Below, one piece after another: positions 16,048 to 24,367 of a stretch of DNA of 56,003 nt. The notes under the pieces are model-generated. The model saw only the letters and a program-made list of their open reading frames with translations. It was not told the origin of the DNA and did not search any database. This DNA comes from Pseudobacteriovorax antillogorgiicola (lineage in GTDB: Bacteria; Bdellovibrionota_B; Oligoflexia; Oligoflexales; Oligoflexaceae). Positions within the stretch are counted from its first letter, which is position 1. Each line of letters opens with the position of its first letter. Position numbers and translations under genes: made by a program. The stretch spans positions 1-56,003 of the forward strand of contig NZ_FWZT01000034.1 in the NCBI RefSeq assembly GCF_900177345.1. Reading direction: 5' to 3'.

Positions 16048-16680
16048 CTACCACCGAAGCATCGCTCGGCCACTATAGTTTCCCAAAACCCAAGCTAAGA
16101 GAACTGGCGAATAATGCCAAAGAAGCAAGTGAACAAACCCCGTCGCCGGGCAACAGAGCGTCACCAAGCTCCCAGCCAACAAGATAACAAAGGTTGACGA
16201 GAAAAAATGTACCGCCCGTGGATTTACAGGAGCCAAACGGAGCACGGCCCAACGAGTTAGAACTGCTCCTAAAGAAGCTAACAAAACTGTAGGAGCTACG
16301 CATTGCCAGTGATCGATGCCAACTAAAAAATCAGACTGATGATGGGACCATGAATTGATCGCAAGGGAGCCCATAAAGATCCCAAGACTAGCCAAGAACA
16401 GAGGAAACGCGAAAATCTCTGGCTTCCGACCGGGTAGTGCACTATTGATTGCTAGCCAAAGGCTTGCAAAGGCAGCTCCTCCCCCTCCCAGCAACTCAAG
16501 CTTAAACCAGACACTCTCAACATGATACCAATATACCGTGGGCCCGAAAGCTGCCAGAGATAGACTTAGAGCCAAAGCAACAAGTATAAACGTTAGTATC
16601 GTTGGTTTTAACGGGGAGCGTATCACCTGCACCGGTTGTGCGCTTGCTGTTAACTGCTCAATCAATTTGTCATGCTTCAT
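16048..16680 (-). CDS. NrsF-type (DUF1109) membrane anti-sigma factor
   Basis: The protein has 210 residues with a short cytoplasmic N-terminus (MKHDKLIEQLTA) and about six membrane spans, as in DUF1109/NrsF anti-sigma factors. Two regions match the conserved Cys sites known in NrsF: HWQC (near 125) and TLCCPATGF (near 176), followed by HLLLWH. In Caulobacter, NrsF holds SigF inactive until metal or oxidative stress alters its Cys. ATG 16680 lies within the end of the sigma factor gene (11-bp overlap), which implies coupled translation. Confidence 0.82.
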   Translation of the reverse strand: MKHDKLIEQLTASAQPVQVIRSPLKPTILTFILVALALSLSLAAFGPTVYWYHVESVWFKLELLGGGGAAFASLWLAINSALPGRKPEIFAFPLFLASLGIFMGSLAINSWSHHQSDFLVGIDHWQCVAPTVLLASLGAVLTRWAVLRLAPVNPRAVHFFSSTFVILLAGSLVTLCCPATGFVHLLLWHYSPVLLAWVLGNYSGRAMLRW

Positions 16681-17251
16681 GAAACCACCCAATAGACTTC
16701 TTTAGTGATTTATAGGCGCGATGGGCCGAAACCTTGATTGCGCTCTGGCTAATCCCAGTTATTGTGGACGCCTCTTTAACAGAATGCCCTTCAAGTTTCA
16801 GTAATCTAAACGATTGCCTCTGCTTTTCTGGTAAGTTTTTTATGGCCTCGTTTAAAGTGTTCCCAAGCTCTGCCGCAAGAACTTCATCCTCGGTATTGCT
16901 AGGACTCAGCAATTGATCGTAACGCTCATCAATGATCTCGGCTTTTTTCACTCTTGCCCATTTTCTGATTTCATCAATAGTTCGGTGTTTAACAATCGCC
17001 ATAAGCCAGGGCATAAAAGCTCTCTCAGAATTCCACGTATGCCGAGCTTTGTGAATACTAACCAATACCTCTTGGCAAATATCATCGGCCATCTGCTGGT
17101 TTTGAACGTGTTTCACAACATAGCGTGGCAGAAAGTGGGCCAATTCTCGCAGCAATAAAGTATAGGCATTGCGCTCGCCATTCTGCGCCGCCATCATCCA
17201 GCCATGCCACTTCTCTTCAAGGCTGGGAGGGTTCCGCTGATCACTTGCCAT
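16670..17251 (-). CDS. ECF sigma factor, SigF-like
   Basis: The 193-residue protein has both ECF regions. Region 2 is about 40-105 (ADDICQEVLVSIHKARHTW...AFMPWLMAIVKHRTIDEIRK). Region 4 is about 135-187 (LPEKQRQSFRLLKLEGHSVKEAS...GISQSAIKVSAHRAYKSLKK), containing the DNA-binding helix-turn-helix. The partner gene directly downstream is an NrsF-type anti-sigma, so this is a SigF/NrsF pair. ATG 17251 lies five bases after CGGAG. A P460 lipoprotein gene precedes it by 50 bp on the same strand, and the shared upstream region has a SigF-like promoter motif, suggesting self-activation. Confidence 0.88.
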   Translation of the reverse strand: MASDQRNPPSLEEKWHGWMMAAQNGERNAYTLLLRELAHFLPRYVVKHVQNQQMADDICQEVLVSIHKARHTWNSERAFMPWLMAIVKHRTIDEIRKWARVKKAEIIDERYDQLLSPSNTEDEVLAAELGNTLNEAIKNLPEKQRQSFRLLKLEGHSVKEASTITGISQSAIKVSAHRAYKSLKKSIGWFHEA

Positions 17252-17301
17252 GAAAACTCCGGGGAAAAGCTGAGCCTTCTTAGACTCAGCCAATAAAAGG
17301 A

Positions 17302-17820
17302 TTATTCACTAAGAATGAGGAGGCCGGGTAAATAATCTTGCTCAGGCCATACTGCATGGCAACCAATGCAGGTTTGGTTGGCACCTGGGCTAGGCTGGCT
17401 TTTGATAGTACCGTCAACATCCCGATAGTCGTAGTACCAGTCATTATTGTCTGGGTCGTATCCCGCGGCTTGCTTGATCATGACTGCAATACCATCCACT
17501 TCTCCGTCACCAGATGCGTCATACTCTTTGACTGCGATGGTTCCCACTGGAGCGGTAAAGCCTGCTTGACCCACAAACCCTTGCACAGCAGTGCTATACC
17601 AGATTTGGTTTGCACCATGAGGGCTTTTTTCTGCGGCAGGTACAAGCCCTTCAGTCAGCGTAAAAAATTGGCTCGATGACTTGTAGTCACTTGGCACATC
17701 AGTAATGGTTTCCGTAAAGCCAGCATCTGCGGACGGCGCTACCTCATTATTATCGTCATCGTCATCATTTCCACAGGACGCCATGGCCAAACACAGGGAT
17801 GTCAGGATAGCTAAACGCAT
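17302..17820 (-). CDS. Cytochrome P460-like lipoprotein
   Basis: The protein has 172 residues. The signal peptide ends in LAMASC, a lipobox, followed by an Asp/Asn-rich tether. The rest follows the cytochrome P460/c'-beta pattern: SPHGANQIWYSTAV, APVGTIAVKEYDASGDGEVDG, DWYYDYRD and a C-terminal CIGCH haem site at 151-155. P460 proteins bind a Lys-crosslinked haem and oxidise hydroxylamine or bind NO; the crosslinking Lys cannot be fixed here. As first gene of the sigma/anti-sigma operon it is probably a SigF-type stress target. Confidence 0.72.
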   Translation of the reverse strand: MRLAILTSLCLAMASCGNDDDDDNNEVAPSADAGFTETITDVPSDYKSSSQFFTLTEGLVPAAEKSPHGANQIWYSTAVQGFVGQAGFTAPVGTIAVKEYDASGDGEVDGIAVMIKQAAGYDPDNNDWYYDYRDVDGTIKSQPSPGANQTCIGCHAVWPEQDYLPGLLILSE

Positions 17821-17853
17821 CGTCTTCTCCTTTGTTAAGGGTTTTAACGACGA

Positions 17854-17878
17854 TTCGTTAGCCGATAGGAATAGTTAC
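17854..17878 (-). promoter_or_regulatory. SigF-like ECF promoter of the P460-sigF-nrsF operon
   Basis: Reading on the minus strand, GTAAC (17878-17874) is followed by 16 bases and then CGAA (17857-17854). This matches the GTAACC-N16-CGAA motif I recall for Caulobacter SigF except for the last -35 base (GTAACT). A start point about 7-10 bp on would leave a short leader with the AAAGGAG ribosome site before ATG 17820. Confidence 0.65.
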
Positions 17879-17956
17879 AAGTTTTTTATGATTTTTTGAA
17901 GAAATGTGGCCAAAGCACCAAATTAGCAACTCTCGTCAAACAACACATAGGTCACT

Positions 17957-18157
17957 TTAACATCGGCCGTAATTACCCTTCTGGAGGTTGCCACCGATTA
18001 ACGCGACATCCACAAACTTGATCCACTGGAGATCATGATCTTGATTGGTCAGCCCCGCCTCTTCCAAGCTGGGAGGAACGTTATATTGATCAATCGTCCG
18101 CCGGACCTCGACAATTTTTCCTGAATTTTTTTCTTTCCAAGTATAAATTCTTTTCAC
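17957..18157 (-). CDS. Small hypothetical protein
   Basis: The 66-residue soluble protein begins KRIYTWKEKNSGKIVEVRRT and contains VPPSLEEAG. It vaguely recalls small phage/FmdB-like proteins but has no zinc-binding Cys pair, so I do not assign it. A GTG start lies nine bases after GGGGAGA, which supports translation. It is divergent from the hairpin-rich region at 18253. Confidence 0.55.
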   Translation of the reverse strand: MKRIYTWKEKNSGKIVEVRRTIDQYNVPPSLEEAGLTNQDHDLQWIKFVDVALIGGNLQKGNYGRC

Positions 18158-18252
18158 TGCAATTATCTCCCCTTAAATGGCTCGGCATAGCGCTTATCGG
18201 TCAAATAGTACGGGTAATTGATAGCTGCCGGCATCTTACTAACTTAACTCAG

Positions 18253-18308
18253 AAATTTTGCCGGTATTTTGGCAAAAATTTGCTACGAAAAGGCCTTTTA
18301 AAAAGGCC
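18253..18308. repeat. Two tandem hairpins upstream of a small ORF
   Basis: The first hairpin pairs TTTTGCC (18256-18262) with GGCAAAA (18271-18277). The second is GGCCTTTT-A-AAAAGGCC (18292-18308), almost fully palindromic. Together they precede the ribosome site of the 43-codon ORF. They could be a terminator (the second hairpin has a T run on the minus strand), an operator or part of a structured leader. Confidence 0.5.
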
Positions 18309-18318
18309 GAGGACATAT

Positions 18319-18450
18319 ATGATGGATCTCAAGATTTCTGTCAAGAAATCGGAGCTTAAGATCCTGTATCATCAGGTTTATTTCGTCGCAGCCGATATAG
18401 AAACAGCAGGGCTTACGACAGCTGGTTCCAACTGCCTACCGGCTCAATAA
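18319..18450 (+). CDS. Candidate small protein of 43 residues
   Basis: ATG at 18319 (a second ATG follows directly) lies six bases after GAGGA. The frame encodes 43 residues, starting MMDLKISVKKSELKILYHQV and ending NCLPAQ, before TAA 18448-18450. The N-terminal half is basic and amphipathic; there is no signal or membrane segment. It sits 82 bp ahead of the large conserved gene at 18533, so it could be a leader peptide or a stand-alone small protein. Support is only the ribosome site and context. Confidence 0.4.
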   Translation: MMDLKISVKKSELKILYHQVYFVAADIETAGLTTAGSNCLPAQ

Positions 18451-18486
18451 CTGGCACACAAGCGCAGTGATAACTAAGAATGATAA

Positions 18487-18508
18487 GCCGGTACCAATTG
18501 ATACCGGC
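18487..18508 (+). repeat. Hairpin in the leader of the gene at 18533
   Basis: GCCGGTA (18487-18493) pairs with TACCGGC (18502-18508) around an 8-base loop, ending 24 bp before the start codon and 7 bp before its GGGGAG ribosome site. Part of it (AATTGATA then CCGGCATC, 18496-18511) recurs at 18216-18235 with a 4-base insertion. Confidence 0.5.
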
Positions 18509-18532
18509 ATCCAGTGGGGAGAATCAGATTCC

Positions 18533-19954
18533 ATGCAGACCATCCAGCACCAGCCGCTCACGACCCGAGTCAAAGCGAAGAACCTTAACGAAGATCGAAC
18601 AATCTACGGGACATTTGCAGAGATCGGAGCAGGTCAAGAAGTTGCCTCAGCATTCTTCAAGGTGGGAGGTGCTTCCAAAACAGTCGCCAAGACTATGTCA
18701 GCTTACGATATGACATTTTCAGATACCATCTACGGCAAAGAAAAGTCTGGTCGATACGTAGTTGAAAATCGCTTGAACAAGATGCTCGATCGCGAGTTTG
18801 GACTGTTGGAGGAGCGCATTGGCGAGCAAATGTGCGAAAGGCGATTTTTCGTTTTTGCCAATACCATGGCCACAAAGTCTCCAAAGAATGGTCGACCCGG
18901 ACACGGCTGGTTAGGATGCAAGTTTCAACTTGAACCCCAAGGGCCGGTGCATAAGATTATTCTTCACGTTCACCTATACGAGTCGATGATCGAATCACAA
19001 CAAAACCTTATCGGTGTCTTGGGTGTGAATCTACTCTATGCAGCCTATCGCTATAGCGCAGACTTACCGCTCCTCCTTGAAAGCCTGAAGGATGGCCTGA
19101 TGGGCCGAAAATTCGATATCGATGTGATCAAAGTTACTGGCAAGTCCTTTGAAGATGTGGATAATCGAGCGCTCAACCTGAAGCTGATCTCTCAAGGCCT
19201 TGCAGAAGCCATCCTTTTCGATGAAAAGGGCCAGATTCAAACAGTCACGGACAAGTTCTACAATCAAGCTCTTCTCGTTGCGCGGGGTCGCTTTCGCCCG
19301 CCAACTTTACAAACAAAGGACATGCTTTGCCAAGGGGTAAAGCAATTGCAAGAACAAGCCAAAGGCTGGGTCGTTCTGCCCCTTTGTGAAATCACCTTCA
19401 ATAATATCTTCAACCAGGAAAAAGCCAACGAAGAGGACTTGATATTCAGGCTAGAGATGATATCAGCAATGAATATGCAAACCATGATTACTAACTTCGA
19501 GTATCACTACCGCTTATCTGAATATCTGAACATGTTTGCCAACTCTCATATTGCTTTCGTTCTAGGGATCGATAATCTCACAGAGCTATTTAGGGAGGAG
19601 CACTATAAAGACCTTCCGGGGGGAACGCTAGAAGCTATTGGACGACTATTTAAAAATAAGTTTCAACTTTACCTTTACCCCAAAGTGGGCGACGGCGGAA
19701 AACTTGTGAAAGGCGAAGATATCCAGTTTCCTCAACATATACAGTACTTGTTCTTAAATTTATGGTGCCAAGGCTTGATCAAGGACTTTCATAATTACGA
19801 CCCGGATGTTTTGAACATTCACTCAAAAACGGTGCTTTCAAAAATCCGAGATAAAGATGAATCTTGGGAAGCTTTGGTACCCCCTGAAATTTCCAGCAAG
19901 ATCAAAGTTTTCGTGGATCTCATCGATCGGCGCCTCGAAGAAGATAATGCTTAA
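18533..19954 (+). CDS. Large conserved protein of unknown function (often mislabelled in databases)
   Basis: The 473-residue soluble protein belongs to a widespread conserved family that I recall being labelled, without support, as a TonB-dependent receptor or NMN adenylyltransferase. Family hallmarks are RTIYGTFAEIGAGQEVASAFF, KTMSAYDMTFSDTIYG, GHGWLGCKFQ, GVLGVNLLYAA, DVIKVTGKSFEDVDNRALNLKL, LVARGRFRPPT and LPGGTLEAIGRLFKN. It has no signal peptide, barrel or nucleotidylyltransferase HxGH motif, so neither label fits. ATG 18533 follows GGGGAG by 11 bases and begins just before conserved sequence; the frame is also open from a GTG at 18467. The methyltransferase gene follows by 56 bp. Confidence 0.8.
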   Translation: MQTIQHQPLTTRVKAKNLNEDRTIYGTFAEIGAGQEVASAFFKVGGASKTVAKTMSAYDMTFSDTIYGKEKSGRYVVENRLNKMLDREFGLLEERIGEQMCERRFFVFANTMATKSPKNGRPGHGWLGCKFQLEPQGPVHKIILHVHLYESMIESQQNLIGVLGVNLLYAAYRYSADLPLLLESLKDGLMGRKFDIDVIKVTGKSFEDVDNRALNLKLISQGLAEAILFDEKGQIQTVTDKFYNQALLVARGRFRPPTLQTKDMLCQGVKQLQEQAKGWVVLPLCEITFNNIFNQEKANEEDLIFRLEMISAMNMQTMITNFEYHYRLSEYLNMFANSHIAFVLGIDNLTELFREEHYKDLPGGTLEAIGRLFKNKFQLYLYPKVGDGGKLVKGEDIQFPQHIQYLFLNLWCQGLIKDFHNYDPDVLNIHSKTVLSKIRDKDESWEALVPPEISSKIKVFVDLIDRRLEEDNA

Positions 19955-20010
19955 GGCCTGCGCCCCTTACTGCACCACTAATTTCCAGATTATTCTACCA
20001 CGGGAAAACC

Positions 20011-21093
20011 ATGCATATTGCTGAGCAAGCTCTCCTCTCCTTACTATTGAACTCTACGGAGAATCGCTTTCAAGTTTCTAAAGGTGCTCCAAATTATTTA
20101 AGCTCAGCGGAGATGGCTGAGCTTTATGCAAAGGTAGCCTTTCTTGGTGCTGCGATTGAGTTCCTGCAAGAGAAGTACTGGCTGAAGAATCGCGATGACA
20201 ACATATCAGGGATCAAAAAGACAAACGCAGAGTTTATAGCTCCATTTTTTATCGATGAATTATTGGCCCTCTCTTTCCTGAAAAGTTTTTTTGAAACTGT
20301 CGAATCCAAAGCCCTAAAGCCTCTACTCAAGAAGATACTAGTCATCGAATCAGCGCTTCTTGAATGTATCAAGATGCGATCGGACACCGATAGGAAAGAC
20401 TTTACCACCAAGTCACTGCAAGCTATGTCTCTGCTTTTTCAAGATGAAGAGCGACGACAAGGAAGCTCGGATGAGCCTATTGGTCCTAGGTTGTACCGAG
20501 CCTTTGATGGGCTCGATCTCATTTTTAATCTAGACTATAGTTGCGACAAAACCATGATCGTGGATAAAAAGAACCCTGAACGCCTTTATCAGGGCTCAGG
20601 GGTAGGGGTTCAGTCTGGGTATTCGACAATCTTGCTAGCCCTCCATTTTAGCAATCTACCTAAGAACAGTTGCGTCGTTGATCTAGGGTCTGGCTATGGT
20701 CGCGTGGGACTGGCATTTTCTCTTTTAAGGCCGGATATAAAGTTCATAGGCTACGAGTATGTTCCCCATCGGGTGGCCCTTGCAAACGATACCGGGCGAG
20801 CTTTCCAGCTAGAATCTAACCTGACTTTTATAGAACAGGACTTGTCCCTTGAGGATTTTAAAATTCCTGAGGCGGATGCCTACTACTTATACGATCCGTT
20901 CACGAAAGAAACCTATGAACATGTTCTGAGGCAGATTATAGCTGTTAGCAAACGTCGATCGATTACCGTTGTAACAAAGGGCAACGCCCGGGAGTGGCTG
21001 CTAGACATCGCACAAGCTCACTCCTGGCCTACTCCTGTATATGTCGACGGTGGCAATCTCTGTATCTTCAGATCCCAGCCCAAACCCCTATAG
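20011..21093 (+). CDS. Class I SAM-dependent methyltransferase-like protein
   Basis: The 360-residue protein has a helical N-terminal half (1-200) with no recognised motif. A Rossmann methyltransferase domain follows: motif I VDLGSGYGRVGLAF (about 222-235), an acidic second strand FIGYEYVPHR (about 246-255) and a motif-IV-like ADAYYLYDPF (about 288-297). The DPF in place of NPPY/F gives no clear substrate class. It may be co-transcribed with the preceding conserved gene. Its 3' end overlaps the convergent HDAC-family gene by six bases. Confidence 0.75.
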   Translation: MHIAEQALLSLLLNSTENRFQVSKGAPNYLSSAEMAELYAKVAFLGAAIEFLQEKYWLKNRDDNISGIKKTNAEFIAPFFIDELLALSFLKSFFETVESKALKPLLKKILVIESALLECIKMRSDTDRKDFTTKSLQAMSLLFQDEERRQGSSDEPIGPRLYRAFDGLDLIFNLDYSCDKTMIVDKKNPERLYQGSGVGVQSGYSTILLALHFSNLPKNSCVVDLGSGYGRVGLAFSLLRPDIKFIGYEYVPHRVALANDTGRAFQLESNLTFIEQDLSLEDFKIPEADAYYLYDPFTKETYEHVLRQIIAVSKRRSITVVTKGNAREWLLDIAQAHSWPTPVYVDGGNLCIFRSQPKPL

Positions 21094-22092
21094 GTGACCG
21101 CGGCTTTTAAGTTCCCCAAAAAACTGGTTGAATGGCTCGTGAGCAAACTCTCCGTAGCCGCCTGCCATCAGGTGGCAGTGGGGAACCTGAAGTTCCTTAC
21201 AAAGATCGTACACCATCATGTCCCGCTTCAGCATGGCAGCGAGATCAATTTTAATCAGATTTGCGCTGGGTAGCTGGTCTTTTTCGTATGGATCGCTACC
21301 TTGCACCACGATCACAAAATCGGGTTTTCCCAAAGACAGAAGTTTGCTCAGTCCCTCTTCTAGTTGCTGAAGGTAGCTGGAGCTTTCTCCTTCACCAATG
21401 GGAACATCCACATCGCTTGGGATAAACCAAGGATTAATATCGCCATTCTCATCTTTTTCTGGTCCATCTAAAGGCCAGCCCTTTGCCATATGGATGCTAA
21501 ATGTTCTTAAGGAATCGTCGTTAACCGCTAGCTCCGCTGTGCCATCGCCTTTATGGACATCGATATCGATGATCCAAATATTCTTGTAGTCACCAAGAGC
21601 CTGAACATGACGGGCCGCCATGACAATATCGTTAACAAAGCAGAAGCCACGACCTGCAAAAGACATTGCGTGATGAAACCCACCGCCCAGAAAGAAGCTC
21701 GCCCCCTCTCGATGGGCTAGTTCTGCTGCTGCAATCGCTCCCTTTGCTTGATCTAGTGCCTTTTTTCCAAGCTTGTGAAGAGGATAGCTGGCTCGCTCAG
21801 GGAAGAAGCGGTTAGGGTTGCCTTGCTCGTCATAGAGTTCAAATGTGCCAATCAAAGCCTTCTCTATCGAGGAGGGGTCTCCAAAGACCATTTCTACATA
21901 ATCCGGGTTATGAGCTAAACGAAGCATCTTCCGATCCATCTGCACCATTGGCAACTCGCTTATAGGAGTTACAGGAATATTGGCTTCCTTTAAGAAACGG
22001 TTGACCTGCTGAACGCGGTTATCTGTAAGCGGAATCGTAATACCGAACTTATCCAGCTCTAGATTACTATCTGGGTGGGACACAATGCGCAT
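21088..22092 (-). CDS. Histone-deacetylase/AcuC-family zinc amidohydrolase
   Basis: The 334-residue protein has the arginase-deacetylase fold of the HDAC superfamily. GGGFHHAMSFAGRGFCFVNDIVMAAR carries the tandem catalytic His and GFCFVND. IIDIDVHKGDGT carries zinc ligands Asp and His. QGSDPYEKDQL carries the last zinc Asp, and AGGYG is the family's end motif. Bacterial members deacetylate acetoin-utilisation proteins, acetylpolyamines or other small amides; the target here is unknown. I choose ATG 22092, seven bases after GAGAG. An ATG six codons upstream lacks a ribosome site. Confidence 0.88.
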   Translation of the reverse strand: MRIVSHPDSNLELDKFGITIPLTDNRVQQVNRFLKEANIPVTPISELPMVQMDRKMLRLAHNPDYVEMVFGDPSSIEKALIGTFELYDEQGNPNRFFPERASYPLHKLGKKALDQAKGAIAAAELAHREGASFFLGGGFHHAMSFAGRGFCFVNDIVMAARHVQALGDYKNIWIIDIDVHKGDGTAELAVNDDSLRTFSIHMAKGWPLDGPEKDENGDINPWFIPSDVDVPIGEGESSSYLQQLEEGLSKLLSLGKPDFVIVVQGSDPYEKDQLPSANLIKIDLAAMLKRDMMVYDLCKELQVPHCHLMAGGYGEFAHEPFNQFFGELKSRGHL

Positions 22093-22195
22093 ACTTAGAC
22101 TCTCTATCATTATGACATAGGGAAACTTTGCTCAGATTCATTCATAGATAGCAAATGATTGATGGTCAAGGCCTGAATTTGGCAGATTAGAGTGT

Positions 22196-24367
22196 TTAGG
22201 CAGCGTTGCTACTGCTCACCGTGCGCTTGAAATAGAATGATATGCGCGTACCCTTCGTGGGTTCAGAAGCAACGACGATGCGTCCTCCCATGTTGTCGCA
22301 ACATTGTTTGAGAGCGGCAAGCCCGACCCCTCGCCCCGATACATCGCTAACGCTGTCTCTGCTTGTAATTCCGTCATGAAACATAGCATCGAGCAAGTCT
22401 TTATCCGAATTATAAGGAAGATTCGCTTCCTTGGCGCGGGCACGAATCTTATCCCAATCTATACCTCGGCCATCGTCCTCCAGTCGTATCACGATCTCGT
22501 CCCCTTCAAGAGCTGAGCTGAGTGTGATTTGACCAGATTCAGGCTTATTTTGTTCCTTACGTTCCATTGGGGTTTCAAGGCCGTGATCCACGGCATTGCG
22601 AATTGCATGGATAAAATTACCCCAGAAATAAGTCCAATCTTGACGTGGCAGCCGCACGCCGCCATCTTCGATTTTGATCTCAATCTTGCCTTTCCCTAGG
22701 TTCATGGCTATCTGCTCGATCTGCACCGCTAAGTGTTTAAATCGCCGGCTTAATGGCTCTTGAACCAGCTGATCAATCGCATCCAAGATCACCGCTTCCG
22801 ATTCGCCCCCATGAACAAGCAACCTCAGATTTTCTAAGTCTTCCTCGGTGACAACAATGTCTTTATCATCCTGACTTAGGAATGGTTGAACTTTCTGCAT
22901 CAAGAGGTTCCACTTCTGGTGGAGCGCATCCAGCTCTTTCTTTGATAAACGACCACGGGATTCCATGAGCTTATCTTCTAAGCTATGGCTATAGCGCGAA
23001 ATCGAAATTAAGCCAGAAACTGCTGAACTACCTTTCAAAGTGTGGAGAAGTCGCCGTTCCGTCTCTGGCGTTGTTTCATCGCTATTAAGAGCCTTAATCA
23101 TATCTTCGATTTCAATAAGTGTTTCACGGGTAAATTCGCGATTTTGAGTAAGCTGTTCGAAGATCACAAGCAGTTCTCGTCGGGATTCTTCAGCAATCTC
23201 GGCTTTCACCCGATCTGTGATATCAGAGATCACTATTAATATATTGGCGTGATGGTTGACCTGATGCTGGCCGTCGAGAGTTTGCATGTCAAACTCTAAG
23301 TAAGAGCCATCTTTCATCTTCACATCTTTAGGAATCTGCTTGAGGCAAAGACTCGGCTCTAAAACACCATCGTTCATTTGCAACCAAGCGAGTTCCAGCC
23401 AATTAGCGAAATCCGGACATTTACGCCCAATGAAAGTCCAGAGAACATCGCCTTCTTGTGGCGCTCCAAACCATGTTTCTAGGGGCTTCGAATATTCAGG
23501 ATGAATCTTGCCATCACGGTCCACCAAGAGCAGCGCCTGGGATACATTGTCAAGCACTACCCTAGCGCTCTTATGGGCTTCCATGGCTAAGGTTTGCTGT
23601 TTTACTATTTCTCGTTTGGCATCATGAATTTCTGCAAGCATCTTGTTCTTGGCCTTTTCATAGATCCCAAATAACAATGGAATGATTGTCGAAAGACCTA
23701 GGTAACTGGTGAAGTTCGACTGGTGTCGCAAATTTTCGGGAATCACATGGATAAATTCGACACCACCAAGCTGCATGATAAAAACCCGACTCACGGCTGC
23801 GATGGATAAAGCTCCCCAAAGTATTCCTAGGCGTGGCCCGAGTAAAATCACAGCTACAGATGGGATCAGGGGAAACCAAAAAAAGGTCGAGCCATATAAA
23901 GCACCGGTAGAGTTCAAAAGAATATTCAAAAGCGTAAATGTCAAAATCAACATATAGTTGCCAGCAACGTATATTGACTTACTATATTTGAAAACAAACG
24001 GTGTGATGATAACTAAACAGGCAGATAGGTACATCTGTATCGCTTGGCGATGGGCACCATAACGGAACTCATATAGAGTCGCGTATATACCCCCAAACAG
24101 AAATAAGATCACACTGAACATGATCAGAAGTCGGGACCGACGTCTCGCATCAAAACCACCTTCCACATACTGCTTTGGTGTAAAGTAAGCGGTTAGCCGA
24201 ATCAGTGGGCTTTTGTTGCTGTCATTCTTGATCGCTCCACCCCGAACGCTCATGGTATCTCCAAAGCTTCTGTCCCATGAGTCAGATTTCGGAATTTTCG
24301 ACGATAACATAAAATAAACTTCCAAAAGACTGATCAAGAGTTTTAATCGCCTATTATTACTACTCAT
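22196..24367 (-). CDS. Multi-spanning membrane sensor with PAS, HPt and CheA-like ATPase domains
   Basis: The 723-residue protein has about six membrane spans (78-240), a coiled coil, a PAS-like domain (265-390), an HPt domain with His442 in HTLKGS, and a HATPase_c domain: N box AIRNAVDHG with Asn591, G1 EDDGRGID (630-637), G2 GRGVG (678-682). Like the kinase at 405-3299 it lacks CheW-like and receiver domains, so the two form a family of short CheA-type sensors. The start is uncertain. ATG 24367 has a poor ribosome site, ATG 24310 follows GGAAG by eight bases, and ATG 24253 follows GGAG by five. All three lie before the first span. Confidence 0.85.
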   Translation of the reverse strand: MSSNNRRLKLLISLLEVYFMLSSKIPKSDSWDRSFGDTMSVRGGAIKNDSNKSPLIRLTAYFTPKQYVEGGFDARRRSRLLIMFSVILFLFGGIYATLYEFRYGAHRQAIQMYLSACLVIITPFVFKYSKSIYVAGNYMLILTFTLLNILLNSTGALYGSTFFWFPLIPSVAVILLGPRLGILWGALSIAAVSRVFIMQLGGVEFIHVIPENLRHQSNFTSYLGLSTIIPLLFGIYEKAKNKMLAEIHDAKREIVKQQTLAMEAHKSARVVLDNVSQALLLVDRDGKIHPEYSKPLETWFGAPQEGDVLWTFIGRKCPDFANWLELAWLQMNDGVLEPSLCLKQIPKDVKMKDGSYLEFDMQTLDGQHQVNHHANILIVISDITDRVKAEIAEESRRELLVIFEQLTQNREFTRETLIEIEDMIKALNSDETTPETERRLLHTLKGSSAVSGLISISRYSHSLEDKLMESRGRLSKKELDALHQKWNLLMQKVQPFLSQDDKDIVVTEEDLENLRLLVHGGESEAVILDAIDQLVQEPLSRRFKHLAVQIEQIAMNLGKGKIEIKIEDGGVRLPRQDWTYFWGNFIHAIRNAVDHGLETPMERKEQNKPESGQITLSSALEGDEIVIRLEDDGRGIDWDKIRARAKEANLPYNSDKDLLDAMFHDGITSRDSVSDVSGRGVGLAALKQCCDNMGGRIVVASEPTKGTRISFYFKRTVSSSNAA

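Noticed and set aside
18533-19954. Label as TonB-dependent receptor or NMN adenylyltransferase
   Set aside because: There is no signal peptide, barrel or nucleotidyltransferase motif; the label appears to be a propagated misannotation.
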